This document shows, piece after piece, positions 37,001 to 42,906 of a DNA stretch of 64,000 bases; position 1 is the stretch's first letter; every line of letters starts with the position of its first letter. The notes beneath the pieces are model-generated. The model saw only the letters and a program-made list of their open reading frames with translations, did no database searches and was not told where the DNA came from. The stretch is from Tahibacter soli (GTDB lineage: Bacteria; Pseudomonadota; Gammaproteobacteria; Xanthomonadales; Rhodanobacteraceae): positions 1,240,001-1,304,000 of the forward strand of contig NZ_JAOVZO020000018.1 in assembly GCF_025717065.2 (NCBI RefSeq). Direction: 5' to 3'. Both the position numbers and the translations under genes were made by a program.

Positions 37001-37335
37001 CGGCGGCGGGCGGGGTCGCATGTCCGAACGCGAGCGGCACGGGCGCGATCGCCGAAACGGTGCCGGCGTTCCCGATCGGCGGCATGCTGACCTACACGGT
37101 GACGGCGACGCTGACGGCGACGCCGCCGGCGAACCTCGTCAACGTCGCGAGCGTGACGCCGACGGGCCTGGGCGTGTGCGCGCCGAGCGGTTCGCCGCCG
37201 CCGTGCTCGTCGACGGTGAGCGTGGTGGTCGGCGCGAGCACGCCGCTGCCGGTGCCGGCGCTCGGCGTGTGGGCGTTGATGTTGCTGGGCCTCGGCATCG
37301 CCGCCGCGGCATGGCGACGTCGCGGCGCGATGTAA
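25033..37335 (+). CDS. Giant secreted surface protein: discoidin-like, Calx-beta-like, DUF11 and GEVED modules, IPTL-CTERM-like tail
   Basis: The protein is 4,100 residues; ATG 25033 follows AGGGGTCAGG. Residues 1-60 are an extended signal peptide (hydrophobic 40-58). Then come a discoidin-like domain (about 63-225), a second beta-sandwich (240-440), a Calx-beta-like segment (440-565) and DUF11 (575-700). A DUF6923-like propeller section follows (705-945), then DUF11 modules (950-2140). GEVED-type domain 1 (GEVEDHRVV) is at 2145-2335, a lectin/MAM-like domain at 2337-2535, GEVED 2 (GEVEDYVV) at 2540-2705 and further DUF11 modules at 2710-4060. The tail VPALGVWALMLLGLGIAAAAW RRR resembles IPTL/PEP-CTERM sorting signals. 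It is probably an adhesin or matrix protein. The ends of the domains are approximate. Confidence 0.85.
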   Translation: MHTTDITQAIRSTATSAVSSAQAQPAADTGRIVRSRTRVVAGWLAAALAMFYTMPQVNAAPGDNLALGKPVTMSGGNPADPTQHGANCVDGVTAGNYPTNTICRTTGAQTGANREWIEVDLGQDYVIDRVRLFNRTDGANGDFARWVVVTTRPSSLTGVTSDPQSTLDTAVNPSAPFVNKIAYATGNTAGVSYGTAQAAAYTSLDLQVGRHIARYVRIYSMKPAPTALNLAEIQVIEGPPPVRTIGNASFELPGVAASSFAQISETLVPGWSTTEPVAVPTTGASFVNGGDVEMWGNGFGGVLADNGLRFVELNAYSNGALSPYPLCVYPGETFQWRVSHRARGAAAQVDVARLRIAGQDIATFSDGTIQAGTHTCAPAPGYTCTAQAGSPTTAGWGRWEGSWTNAAPTPTAMTFEFAAISASGPGAGNFIDNVSITGLTAAVELSGDASGSETIPTANLPTLLVNGPVTVAQTIQLDITGGTAMRGVDYTTTPATGPITITIPVGTYDGTAATSISLAPYIQVTSDFAIEGDETIALGVGNPSGGLSIAGASGCRAGVATATYTILDLVQPQITVTKTAAPTPFQTGQPASYAITIENTGNATTVGNITLADTLPAGITLASASGTNWSCTGTTTLACTFTGTLAVGASTVLTLNVNVGLGAVSTGGNNSATARGGGDPDCPASGATAAHCTGTVNVSVVSGYVCSPSTIFVAQGTPTQLNAQTYGAGSTTFTPIGPAVWSYNAIAYRAADNFIYGVSGDLDAGHPANRLLRVDPGTGAVSNLGAITGALPASGSANVGVFDGAGNYIMAQSSEQRFMRVNLTTRVSTAVALAPAQAIAIADLAFANGFLWGADGGTNPAQMVRINPNNGAIARFNIPAAVIPTGVAFGAAWTFGNGNLGFSDNNTGNVYQVRVTNPTGTPTFARVSLSPGPTSGQNDGTSCVSPPIDLAISKTGPASVAPGGAISWTVTVTNNGPLASSGFTVTDTVPAGVTGIASPTPGCTVAGSTVTCVGGTLASGASFAFTINAVAPNPFATPITNAASVEGNETDPVPGNNTATHTITPPPPANVAVSKALTGESGTIAGQAEPGEQLTYTIALTNTGGQAATGYGVTDTLDPNVTYVSSTGGGAFAAGAVTWTGLTVPAGGMLTLQIVVQVNNPIPDGVSRIGNAAYQTGGTPPNCTTSPLPANCTSIPTVAKVTHEKVAGVPATTGTPNEYRITYTVTVTNHGGSGGTYDLADTLTFNGATVTAITPPTYASTTGDVQSGTPGTFAPPGGGTIVTGETIGALGVETWTYTVTYTIANPAVAANCATPAGGLRNSAALGGGTTGVPPVAICSGAPNVSILKAAATPVPTGTPNQFTLTYTVDVTNTGTLAGSYDLGDTFAFNGATVNTVSAAAYSSTSGDTQTGTLGAFGAPTGGTIVTGEAIAVGGAERWIYSVTYTVTNAATAQNCASPTGGLRNSAELGGAMNGQATICTGAPAVGIAKAVSGPTPTGIVNQYRLSYLVTVRNDGTLPGTYDLTDAFTLPGATGVTVGAVTHGGADPLATTLGTLTAAGGSIVTNETIAAGALETYAYDVVFTIANPATVGVCSASGGLRNQAALGGSSAGFVGTCSDVPNIVVTKVASAPAATGAPNQYVIAYVVTVNNTGSAAGLYDLTDAFAYNGAVVDAVSAVSHAGTDSLSTTLGALTTAGGTIVNAEPIGAATSETYSYSVVLTLTNPATANDCASPSGGLRNTAALGGAVSGSGSACSGAPVIAVSKALTGESGTQAGIAEPGETLTYTITLTNTGSAAETNYPVTDALDPNTVFVSATGGGTYAAGNVNWTGLTVAAGGTTTVTVTVIVSAPIAPGVAQIGNVAYQTGTTPPACPPASPQCVLVPTAGSVTVSKALTGESGTQAGIAEPGEQLTYTITLTNAGGSAALNFSVTDQLDPNTAFVSATNGGTFSAGAVSWTGLTVPAGGTLTLTVVVTVNSPIPPGVTQIGNVAYETGSSPPACPPASPQCVLVPTAAQVAIVKALASESGTQPGVAEPGEQLTYTITLTNTGGSNATNYAVTDGLDPNVGFVSASNGGAPAGANVQWTGLTVPAGGSVVLTVVVSVDTPIPPGVTAIGNVAYNPTVGPPNCGVVPLPPNCTSTPTPDLTDFGDAPDSFGTLLASNGARHAAANLNVGANTAPLMLGATIDAEADGVPDPGALGDDGTGIDDEDVLFGSITLQPGTTSASLDVPVANATGGPANLYAWIDFNGNGVFNAAEAGNCPPVPAAVTSVTCTWSGLAPLVDGFETYARLRLTTQTLAAGTAPNGGDARAQGPASDGEVEDHRVVVATTLPLTCEAPFVDTFGTFAAAPGAFAGWGQALPAGTTTYAFQAGSAAPANTVGAGQYALLTNPSRSHATAWQNVPDHTVGDTDGFMLVVNGSPGPGVFYRQTFSGLIIGARYRFFSSLANVVAGLNLGLPNVTLRVVDPATNAVLASTNTGDIPEDPAGAMTWHSHQLIFTATQSSIRLELANNSGVGGGNDVALDDIGFAQVCELGDAPDSYATLNASDGAGHLFPGTGLSLGSGVPDGEVDGQPGIDADGDDLNGSDDENAFPGGAASLVIAAPYVLAVPVDTTSGDATACAWLDLDQNGGFGAAEGQCQPLAAGATTAGFAWSGAATTGLAVGSTYLRLRIERNGILPANLGTTDFAGVRGPGEVEDYVVPVLAPANVTLAKALSAEDGSVANVAEPGEQLTYTITLTNSGGVPAANYGATDTLDPNTAFVSATNGGAFAAGSVTWSGLTVPANGNLVLTVVVTVNAPIPPGVAQIGNVAYETGTTPPPCPPAGGQCVVTPTAAQISLTKTGGTPVATGTPNQFSITYVATARNDGGSAGLYTLTDALSFNGATVNAISTPAYATTTGDTQTGTPGTFVPPTGGTIVTGEGLAPLGVETWTYTVTYTVTDPVLAANCGSPTGGLRNSAAIAGDTAATCSGASNVNIVKTAGAPVPLGPPNQFALTYTVEVTNSGTLAGSYGLDDVLTFNGASVNSVSAPAFSSPNGGTQTGTLGSFGLGGGTIVTAEPIAVGGVEIWTYTVGYTVTDAATAQNCASPAGGLRNNAALGGSFNGSSTTCTGAPAVAIGKSASGPVPTGALNEYAITYLVNVQNNGTLPGTYNLADTFTFPGATGISVSPVAHAGSDPLATTLGTLTIIGGTIVTNETIAAGADENYTYTVTFTIADPAAVGSCATSGGLRNNASLGGSSSGQVNTCSDVPNVTIAKTGGTPVPTGTPNQFAITYVVTATNGGAAAGVYDLADAFAFNGATVNGVSVVTHGGADPLSTVLGTLTAAGGTIVNDEPIAGAGAESYTYTVTYTVTDPALAANCGSPSGGLRNTAALGGSVSGSASTCSGAANVGVVKSASAPVPTGTPNQFTLTYTVNVANAGTIAGNYDLSDVLTFNGATVNSVTAPAFGSASGDPQTGTLGAFGTGGGTIVTDEPIAAGGAERWTYTVTYTVTDPATAQNCASPSGGLRNRAAFGGTFSGQGTTCTGAPAVVIGKSATGPTPTGALNQYSITYVVNVQNNGTLAGTYGLTDAFTLPGTTGVTVGAVTHGGGDPLATTLGTLTAAGGTIVTNETIAAGASETYTYVVTFTVADPAVVGSCSATGGLRNNASLGGSSSGQVNTCSDVPNVTIGKTGGTPVPTGTPNQFAITYVVTATNGGAATGVYDLADAFAFNGATVNGVSVVTHGGADPLSTALGTLTAAGGTIVTDEPIAGGSAESYTYTVTYTVTDPVAANDCATPTAGLRNNANLGGSVTGGATTCSGAPNTTIAKALTAEGGTVAGTAEPGELLTYTITLTNGGSVAQTNYGVTDALDPNVVFVSASNGGVAAAGQVTWTGLTVPAGGNLALTVAVRVVDPVPAGVAAIGNVAYQTGTTPTDCTVVPRPANCTSIPTQPGVPQLSIAKSANAATAMPNGTVTYTIVVRNIGTAAAIDAQIADPMPAGVASYAWTCAAAGGVACPNASGTGAIAETVPAFPIGGMLTYTVTATLTATPPANLVNVASVTPTGLGVCAPSGSPPPCSSTVSVVVGASTPLPVPALGVWALMLLGLGIAAAAWRRRGAM
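33541..36440. repeat. Higher-order 1,245-bp tandem repeat within the giant gene
   Basis: Equivalent positions recur exactly 1,245 bp apart. The AAG before the CGGCACGCCGGT block is at 33553, 34798 and 36043, with GTGACGATCG at 34786 and 36031. Each unit is 415 codons and holds three DUF11 modules of different flavours (starting TGGTPV, TAGAPV/SASAPV and SASGPV/SATGPT). The second and third units are nearly identical at the DNA level over several hundred bases. The unit count, two complete plus one partial, comes from reading the sequence. Confidence 0.8.
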
Positions 37336-37346
37336 GCGCGAAGTGG

Positions 37347-37374
37347 CGGCGGGCCGTCGAAAAACGGCCCGCCG
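37347..37374. terminator. Hairpin after the giant gene
   Basis: CGGCGGGCCGT-CGAAAA-ACGGCCCGCCG is a perfect 11-bp stem 12 bp after the giant gene's stop. The AAAA lies in the loop and no T-run follows, so it is a stable hairpin that may act as a terminator or mRNA-stabilising element. Confidence 0.5.
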
Positions 37375-37396
37375 TCGCAACGCCGTCCTCGTGGAG

Positions 37397-37427
37397 AAAG
37401 CGGCGCAGGTGTCGCCTGCGCCGCTTT
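37397..37427. terminator. Bidirectional hairpin between convergent genes
   Basis: AAAGCGGCGCAGG-TGTCG-CCTGCGCCGCTTT is a perfect 13-bp stem. It begins with AAA and ends with TTT, giving U-rich tails in both directions, between the plus-strand giant gene and the minus-strand gene ending at 37448. This suits a bidirectional intrinsic terminator. Confidence 0.55.
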
Positions 37428-37447
37428 CCACGACCGGTTCGAGGCGT

Positions 37448-37939
37448 TCAGAACAAGTCGGCGCGCTGGTCGAATTCGCGGTCCGGCGCGCCGCGCAGAA
37501 AGCAGTCCGGCGCGATCGCGTCGCCGAAAGCGACGTGGTAGATCGTCTCGGTATAGTGCTGGCCCGAGTAGCTCGTATGCCGCGCGTTCGTCCAAAGGCG
37601 CGCGGTTTCTCCGGGCACGAGCTGCAGCGCCAACGACCGCGGCTTGCGCGGCGGCTGACCGCGGCAGAACGTTGCGCCGAGGCCGAGCTGCAGCGTCGAT
37701 GCGTCGGCGAGCGTCAGGCGCAGCGACGTTTCGGTCGCGGGCGGCCGGTCGGCGCAGCACGTCTTCGTCAGCACGCACCGAAACCCGTCGTCCTCGGACA
37801 TTCGGCGGTACTGCACCTGGTACGCGGCATCGACCGGCGCCACCGCGAACGCGCGCGGCAACGCGGCACGCGCGTTCGCGCGCGGCGCACCGCGCGTCGC
37901 CTTCGTCCAGACGATCTCGACGACGTGCACGACGATCAC
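37448..37939 (-). CDS. Unrecognised small protein downstream of PhnA
   Basis: This 163-residue protein starts at a GTG (37939), three bases after the PhnA stop, so it is in the same operon. Beta-rich character: YQVQYRRMSEDDGFRCVLTK, LRLTLADASTLQLGLGATF, LALQLVPGETARLW, HYTETIYHVAFGD. Four Cys occur (FRCV, KTCCAD, FCRG, DCFL), suggestive of metal binding or disulfides. No signal peptide and no known family recognised. Confidence 0.6.
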   Translation of the reverse strand: MIVVHVVEIVWTKATRGAPRANARAALPRAFAVAPVDAAYQVQYRRMSEDDGFRCVLTKTCCADRPPATETSLRLTLADASTLQLGLGATFCRGQPPRKPRSLALQLVPGETARLWTNARHTSYSGQHYTETIYHVAFGDAIAPDCFLRGAPDREFDQRADLF

Positions 37940-37942
37940 GGC

Positions 37943-38281
37943 TCAGGCTTTCTTGACGAACTGCGATTTGAGCTGCATCGCGCCGACGCCGTCGATGCGG
38001 CAGTCGATATCGTGATCGCCGTCGACGAGACGGATGCCCTTGACCTTCGTACCGACCTTGACGACGCCCGACGAGCCGCGGATTTTCAGATCCTTGATCA
38101 CCGTGACCGTGTCGCCGTCGGCGAGCACGTTGCCGACCGCGTCGCGCACGACCCGTGCCTCGTCGGCGGCCGGCGCCGTGGTCGCACTCCATTCGTGCGC
38201 ACATTCGGGACAGACGAGGCGGCCCTCGTCCTCGTACGTAAACTCCGACCCGCATTGCGGGCAGTTCGGCAGTTCGCTCAT
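37943..38281 (-). CDS. phnA: PhnA-like zinc-ribbon protein (YjdM family)
   Basis: This 112-residue protein begins with the zinc ribbon [25 protein letters not shown] and ends with the PhnA core: [20 protein letters not shown], then [22 protein letters not shown] and [19 protein letters not shown]. This is the YjdM/PhnA family, named for proximity to phosphonate genes in E. coli and not part of the C-P lyase itself. No other phosphonate gene is nearby. Length and layout match the family. It is the first gene of a two-gene minus-strand unit. Confidence 0.92.
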   Translation of the reverse strand: MSELPNCPQCGSEFTYEDEGRLVCPECAHEWSATTAPAADEARVVRDAVGNVLADGDTVTVIKDLKIRGSSGVVKVGTKVKGIRLVDGDHDIDCRIDGVGAMQLKSQFVKKA

Positions 38282-38361
38282 CGCGCGTATTCCTTCGCGC
38301 CGACGGCGCATCGAAGCGGGATGATCGGCGAGCGGGGCGGACGGTTGCAAATCGACAGGTG

Positions 38362-39405
38362 CTACTTCGGCGAACGCTTCGACGTGCGACGATATTTCTG
38401 ATCCGGACTGCGCGGCGCGTCCGGCAGCGTCATCTCGACGATGCCGGCGTCCAGCGCCGGTACGAGGTAGCCGCTGCGGAAGTTCGGACGATGACGCAGG
38501 CCGAGCCGCTGCATCAGTTCGCTCGCGGTCAATATTTCGCCGCGACGCATCGCCGCCGCGACACGCGCGATCGGCGCTGCCGCCCCCGACCGATCGTCGA
38601 CTTGCACGGCAGCTTGGTCGGTAGCTTGATCGGTAGCTTGGTCGGTCGTCGCTTCGGCGAGCGCCATGGTCAGCGCGTCGAGCATGAACTCGACGAATAC
38701 CGTCGAATTGCTCGCCCGGTCGCTGGCAGCGAGCGCCGCGTAATAGTCGCGCTGGCGTTCGCGGATGACGGTTTCGACCGGCAACCAGGCGAGCGCCGGC
38801 TGCCACCGCGAGAGAATCAGCGTCTGCCAGAGCCGTCCCATGCGGCCGTTGCCGTCGGCGAACGGGTGGATGAACTCGAACTCGTAGTGAAAAACGCAGC
38901 TCGCGACGAGCGGGTGCGTGTCGGTGCGTGCGAGCCAACGCACGAGGTCGGTCATCAGCTTCGGCACGCGCGATGCCGGCGGCGCCATGTGGACGAGCCG
39001 TTTCCCGCGATAGATGCCGACGCCGCCGGTGCGCCAGCGGCCGGGCGTGTCGACGAGGCCGGCCATCAGAATCGCATGCGCTTCGAGCACATTCCTCAAC
39101 GCATCCGGGCGCCAGTGCGGCAGACGTTCGTACGCGGCGAACGCGTTGCGTACCTCGTGAACGTCGCGCGGCGGCGCGAGCACGCGCCGGCCGTCGAGCA
39201 CGGCCGTGACCTGTTCGAGCGTCAGGCTGTTGTTTTCGATAGCGAGCGAGGCCTGAATCGTGCGCACGCGCTGCGCGCGGCGCAGATGCGGCGAGGGTAC
39301 GGCCTCGGCTCGCGCCGTCCAGCGGCCGAGGCGCTCGCCGATCTGCGCGACGTGGTTGAGCACCGTCGGCGTGATCGAGAATGGCGGCGAGTACGGCTTG
39401 GGCAT
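38362..39405 (-). CDS. Fic family protein (predicted AMPylase) with inhibitory motif
   Basis: This 347-residue protein has a Fic core motif HPFADGNGR starting at His180, preceded by the FHYEFEFI helix. An N-terminal inhibitory motif, SLAIEN (Ser53 to Asn58), fits the class II (S/T)xxxE(G/N) pattern that blocks the ATP site. A winged-helix-like DNA-binding segment may follow ([17 protein letters not shown]). Between them lies a short repeat, [13 protein letters not shown], encoded by three 12-bp repeats (38612-38647). Fic proteins transfer AMP to target hydroxyls; the target is unknown. It is a stand-alone gene. Confidence 0.88.
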   Translation of the reverse strand: MPKPYSPPFSITPTVLNHVAQIGERLGRWTARAEAVPSPHLRRAQRVRTIQASLAIENNSLTLEQVTAVLDGRRVLAPPRDVHEVRNAFAAYERLPHWRPDALRNVLEAHAILMAGLVDTPGRWRTGGVGIYRGKRLVHMAPPASRVPKLMTDLVRWLARTDTHPLVASCVFHYEFEFIHPFADGNGRMGRLWQTLILSRWQPALAWLPVETVIRERQRDYYAALAASDRASNSTVFVEFMLDALTMALAEATTDQATDQATDQAAVQVDDRSGAAAPIARVAAAMRRGEILTASELMQRLGLRHRPNFRSGYLVPALDAGIVEMTLPDAPRSPDQKYRRTSKRSPK

Positions 39406-39556
39406 CGTGGCGCGGGCCAGGAGGGGGCTTCGCTAGTGTAACCGCGCGCAGCGGGCCGGCGCGCAACGCTGCGGGTCTGCTTCTTTTCCCAATGTGGAAT
39501 CCGCCCGCCGTGCGGCTTCGACAACGGATTCGAGGCGCGCTGAATCGCGCGCCGGC

Positions 39557-39982
39557 TCAGTCGCCGTCGACGATCCCGCCTTCGATCGCGGCGGCTTCGT
39601 TGCCGAAGATCGCCATCGCGGTGCGCATGCGGCGGAAACCGAGTTTGCGGTAGAAGTCTTCCTTGCCCGGCACCGCGTACAGGATGATCTTGCGGTGGCC
39701 TGTCGACAGGTCGCGCAGGCGTTCGACGATCTGCCGGCCGAGGCCCAGGCCCTGGCGCCCGGGATGCACGACGATGTCGCACAGATACGAGCAGTCGACG
39801 CCGTCGGCGAGCGCGCGGCCCGCGCCGATCACCGCGTCGCCGTCGTAGACGAAACACTTGTAGCGGCTGTTCGCGTAGGCGGTCTTCAGCCACTCGGCGC
39901 TTTTGTCGCCGAGCGGCGCGATGCGGTAGAGGTGCGACAGGGCTTGCCAGTCGATGCGGGAATCGTCGTCGGTCCAGTGCAT
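39557..39982 (-). CDS. GNAT family acetyltransferase
   Basis: This 141-residue protein is a single GNAT domain. The V-shaped strand and P-loop are DIVVHPGRQGLGLGRQIVERL (acetyl-CoA pyrophosphate binding, Q/RxxGxG/A), followed by KIILYAVPGKEDFYRKLGF, typical of small-molecule N-acetyltransferases. It has no partner gene; an inverted palindromic repeat pair sits 9 bp upstream of its start. Substrate not predictable. Confidence 0.9.
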   Translation of the reverse strand: MHWTDDDSRIDWQALSHLYRIAPLGDKSAEWLKTAYANSRYKCFVYDGDAVIGAGRALADGVDCSYLCDIVVHPGRQGLGLGRQIVERLRDLSTGHRKIILYAVPGKEDFYRKLGFRRMRTAMAIFGNEAAAIEGGIVDGD

Positions 39983-39990
39983 GGGTGCCT

Positions 39991-40079
39991 GCTCGTCATT
40001 CCAGCGAAAGCTGGAATCCAGCCGTTGACTTTACGACAAAAGAAACCGCTGGATCCCAGCTTTCGCTGGGATGACGAGC
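39991..40079. repeat. Inverted doublet of REP-like palindromes
   Basis: GCTCGTCATTCCAGCGAAAG.. at 39991 and its near inverse ..CTTTCGCTGGGATGACGAGC at 40079 face each other across about 30 bp. It is the same family as the doublet at 18513-18596, with GAAA in the loop instead of GCAA. It lies between the acetyltransferase start and the acyl-CoA dehydrogenase stop. Confidence 0.8.
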
Positions 40080-40101
40080 AGAGCGAAAGCGCGAGCGAAC
40101 A

Positions 40102-41901
40102 TCAAAACCACGCATCCTTCATCTCGAACGCACTCCCATCCGCCGTCGCCACCAGCTTCGCCGCCAATTCCACTTTCGGCAGCTCCGTGGCGAACCAGAA
40201 CCGGCACGCCTGCACCTTGCCGTCGAGGAAGTCGCGCTCGGATCCCGTCGCGGCCGGCGCGAGGCGCCGCGCGACCAGCGCCATGCGCAACCAGCACCAT
40301 GCGACCGCGACGTGCCCGACCAGCAGCAGATAGTCCGACGCGTTCGCCAGCGCGCGTCGCACCTCGCCCCGGCCCATGCGCTGCGCGACCGCGAGCGTCG
40401 TGTCGCCGACGAGCCTGGCCTTCACCGCGAGTTCCTGCGCGAACGGCGCGAGTTCCGCGTCGCTCGCCGCGGCGGTGCACGTCGTCGCGATTTCGCCGAG
40501 CAGGAGGCGCAGCGCCGCGCCGTCGTGCAGCAGCGCCTTGCGGCCGAGAAGGTCCAGGGCCTGGATGCCGTTGGTGCCTTCGTGGATCGGATTGATGCGG
40601 TTGTCGCGCCAGCACTGTTCGACCGGGTAGTCGCGCGTGTAGCCGTAGCCGCCGAGCACCTGGATCGCCAGATCGTTCGCGCGCAGCGCGTACTCGGAAC
40701 ACCAGGCCTTGACGATCGGCGTCAACAGTTCCAGCAGCGCCGCCGCTTCGTCGCGCGTCTGCGCGTCGGCGTCGCGCTGCCGGTCGACGAGCAGCGCCGC
40801 GTGGAACGCGAGCATCTGTCCGCCTTCGACGTAGCATTTCTGCGCCAGCAGCATGCGGCGCACGTCGGCGTGTTCGACCAGCGGCACGGCCGGCGTCGAG
40901 GGGTCCTTCTGGTCGGGATGGCGGCCCTGGCGCCGCTCGCGCGCGTAGGCGAGGGCGTACCGCCAGCTCGCGCAGGCCTGCTGGATCGCGGAAATGCCGA
41001 CGCCGATGCGCTCCTCGTTCATCATGTGGAACATGTACGCGAGGCCATGATGCGGCGCGCCAACGAGCCACGCCTCGCAGTCGCCGGCTTCGCCGAACTT
41101 GAGAAACGTGTTGACGCTCGCGCGCTGACCGAGCTTGTGGTTGAGGCCGGCCAGGCGCACGTCGTTGCGCGCGCCCCGCGTGCCGTCGGCGGCGACGCGC
41201 CAGCGCGGCACGATGAACAGGCTGATGCCGCGCACGCCGGCCGGCGCGCCCGCGATGCGCGCGAGCACGAGGTGCACGATGTTCTCGCCGAGCTCGTGGT
41301 CGCCCGCGGAAATCCACATTTTAGCGCCGGTCAGCCGGTAGCTGCCGTCGTCGTGCGGTTCGGCGCGCGTGGTGATGTCGGCGAGCGACGAACCCGCGTG
41401 CGGCTCGGACAGGCACATCGTGCCGAAATAGCGGCCCTCGAGAATCGGCTGCATGTAGCGCGCCTTCTGCTCGTCGGTCGCGTAGACCTCGAGCAGGTTC
41501 GCCGCGGCGCGCGCGAGCGTCGGGTAGGCGATCGTGCCGCCGTTCGCGGCGCAGAACAGCGCGTCGCACGCGGCGGTGACCACGAACGGCAGCTGCATGC
41601 CGCCGCGTGCCTCGTCGGCCAGCGCGGCGGTGAAACCCGCTTCGCCGAACGCGCGCACGGCCTCTGCGATTTCCGGAATCAGCGCGACCTTGCCGTCGAC
41701 GAGCCGCGGCTCTTCGAGGTCGGCCTTGCGGTTGTGCGGCAGGAACTTCTCGGCCGCCAGCTGCTGCGCGAGCGAGATCGCCGCGTCGAACGTCTCGCGG
41801 CTGTGCGCGGCGTAGCGCGGATACGCGCACAGCGCGTCGACGCCGAGCACGTCGTACAGCATGAAATCGAGATGGCGGCGGTCGACGGTCGACGTATCCA
41901 T
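40102..41901 (-). CDS. Acyl-CoA dehydrogenase (DmdC/AcdB-like, large form)
   Basis: This 599-residue FAD enzyme opens the alpha,beta bond of acyl-CoA. CLSEPHAGSSLADI and KMWISAGDHEL are the FAD/acyl binding segments of the family. LAIQVLGGYGYTRDYPVEQ and NRINPIHEGTNGIQALDLLG carry the FAD loop and the catalytic Glu region (EGT). The extended C-terminal helical domain (about 120 residues) and length near 600 place it with the 3-methylmercaptopropionyl-CoA/long-chain type rather than the 380-residue short-chain type. Exact chain length not predictable. Its LysR-type regulator is 38 bp upstream on the same strand. Confidence 0.88.
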   Translation of the reverse strand: MDTSTVDRRHLDFMLYDVLGVDALCAYPRYAAHSRETFDAAISLAQQLAAEKFLPHNRKADLEEPRLVDGKVALIPEIAEAVRAFGEAGFTAALADEARGGMQLPFVVTAACDALFCAANGGTIAYPTLARAAANLLEVYATDEQKARYMQPILEGRYFGTMCLSEPHAGSSLADITTRAEPHDDGSYRLTGAKMWISAGDHELGENIVHLVLARIAGAPAGVRGISLFIVPRWRVAADGTRGARNDVRLAGLNHKLGQRASVNTFLKFGEAGDCEAWLVGAPHHGLAYMFHMMNEERIGVGISAIQQACASWRYALAYARERRQGRHPDQKDPSTPAVPLVEHADVRRMLLAQKCYVEGGQMLAFHAALLVDRQRDADAQTRDEAAALLELLTPIVKAWCSEYALRANDLAIQVLGGYGYTRDYPVEQCWRDNRINPIHEGTNGIQALDLLGRKALLHDGAALRLLLGEIATTCTAAASDAELAPFAQELAVKARLVGDTTLAVAQRMGRGEVRRALANASDYLLLVGHVAVAWCWLRMALVARRLAPAATGSERDFLDGKVQACRFWFATELPKVELAAKLVATADGSAFEMKDAWF

Positions 41902-41939
41902 GGCGCGGCTCCGTGTCGGGTAGTCGCGAGTGTAGTGAT

Positions 41940-42830
41940 TCAGCCGGCGTCGAGCAGCCAGTCGCGGAAAGCGCGCATACCCGGCGTCGGCGCGCGCGTC
42001 GTCAGGCGCGTGAGCCAGTACGCGCCGGCGTCGATCTCGATCGCGAACGGCCGCACGAGCCGGCCGGCGGCGAGTTCCGTGTCGAACATCGCGGGCGGCG
42101 CGAGCGCGACGCCGGCGTCGGCGATCGCCGCCTGCACCATGATCCACGACGAGTCGAACTGCGGGCCTCGCGCCGCGACGCCGTCGACGCCCGCGGCCGC
42201 GAGCCAGGCCGGCCAGTCCTGCGCGCGGTACGAGCGCAAGAGCGTGCAGGCCGACAGATCGTGCGGCGCGGCGAGGCGCTCGGCCGTGCGCGGCGAACAC
42301 AGCGGCGACAGCGGCGCGTCGAGCACGCGTTCGGCGTGCGCGCCGTGCCACGCGCCGTCGCCGTAGCGGATCGCGTAGTCGAGGCGTTCGCCGGCGAGGT
42401 CGACGACGTTGTTGTGCGTCATCACGCGCACGTCGACGAGCGGACACCGCGCGCGGAATTCGGGCAGGCGCGCGAGCAGGCGCACGGCGAACGTGCCGAC
42501 GACGCCGATCGTGACGACCTCCTGCACGCCGCCGGCCTCGATCTGGCCGAGCCATTGCGACAGGCGGCCGAACGTGTCCGACAGCATCGGCACCATCGCG
42601 GCGCCTTCGTCGGTCAGCACGAGCCCGCGCGGCGCGCGGCGGAACAGCGCGACGCCGAGCCGGTCTTCGAGGGCCTTCACCTGATGGCTGATCGCTGCCT
42701 GCGTGACCGACAGCTCCGATGCCGCGCGCGTGAACGACAGATGCCGCGCGGCCGACTCGAACGCGCGCAACGCGTTGAGCGAAACGGTGCGCGTGGTCAG
42801 CGCGGCATGAGAAATTCTTGCGTCGGGCAC
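41940..42830 (-). CDS. LysR-family regulator, AmpR/GcvA-like
   Basis: This 296-residue regulator has the winged helix at residues 17-75 (SLNALRAFESAARHLSFTRAASELSVTQAAISHQVKALE, in pieces). It resembles AmpR/GcvA and lacks features of other LysR groups. The effector domain has VTIGVVGTFAVRLLARLPEF and YAIRYGDGAWHG, again AmpR-like. The GTG at 42830 gives the standard N-terminus. It is divergent from the Tat-exported cupin gene (76 bp between), the classic regulator/target layout, and is followed by acyl-CoA dehydrogenase. No beta-lactamase is visible. Confidence 0.85.
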   Translation of the reverse strand: MPDARISHAALTTRTVSLNALRAFESAARHLSFTRAASELSVTQAAISHQVKALEDRLGVALFRRAPRGLVLTDEGAAMVPMLSDTFGRLSQWLGQIEAGGVQEVVTIGVVGTFAVRLLARLPEFRARCPLVDVRVMTHNNVVDLAGERLDYAIRYGDGAWHGAHAERVLDAPLSPLCSPRTAERLAAPHDLSACTLLRSYRAQDWPAWLAAAGVDGVAARGPQFDSSWIMVQAAIADAGVALAPPAMFDTELAAGRLVRPFAIEIDAGAYWLTRLTTRAPTPGMRAFRDWLLDAG

Positions 42831-42906
42831 GAGAGGATGTCGCTGGCGGGCGGGGCGTCTGGAGGAGCACGATTCGACGCGACGATGCAGCGGAGCGGGG
42901 CGCAAC

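Noticed and set aside
25135-37431. A 4,098-codon open frame on the minus strand opposite the giant gene
   Set aside because: It is an Arg-rich mirror of a repetitive, very G+C-rich gene. No domain is recognisable, there is no ribosome site, and the plus-strand protein has clear domains.
41940-42830. Functional AmpR controlling a beta-lactamase
   Set aside because: The regulator resembles AmpR, but the divergent gene is a Tat-exported cupin and no beta-lactamase is nearby.
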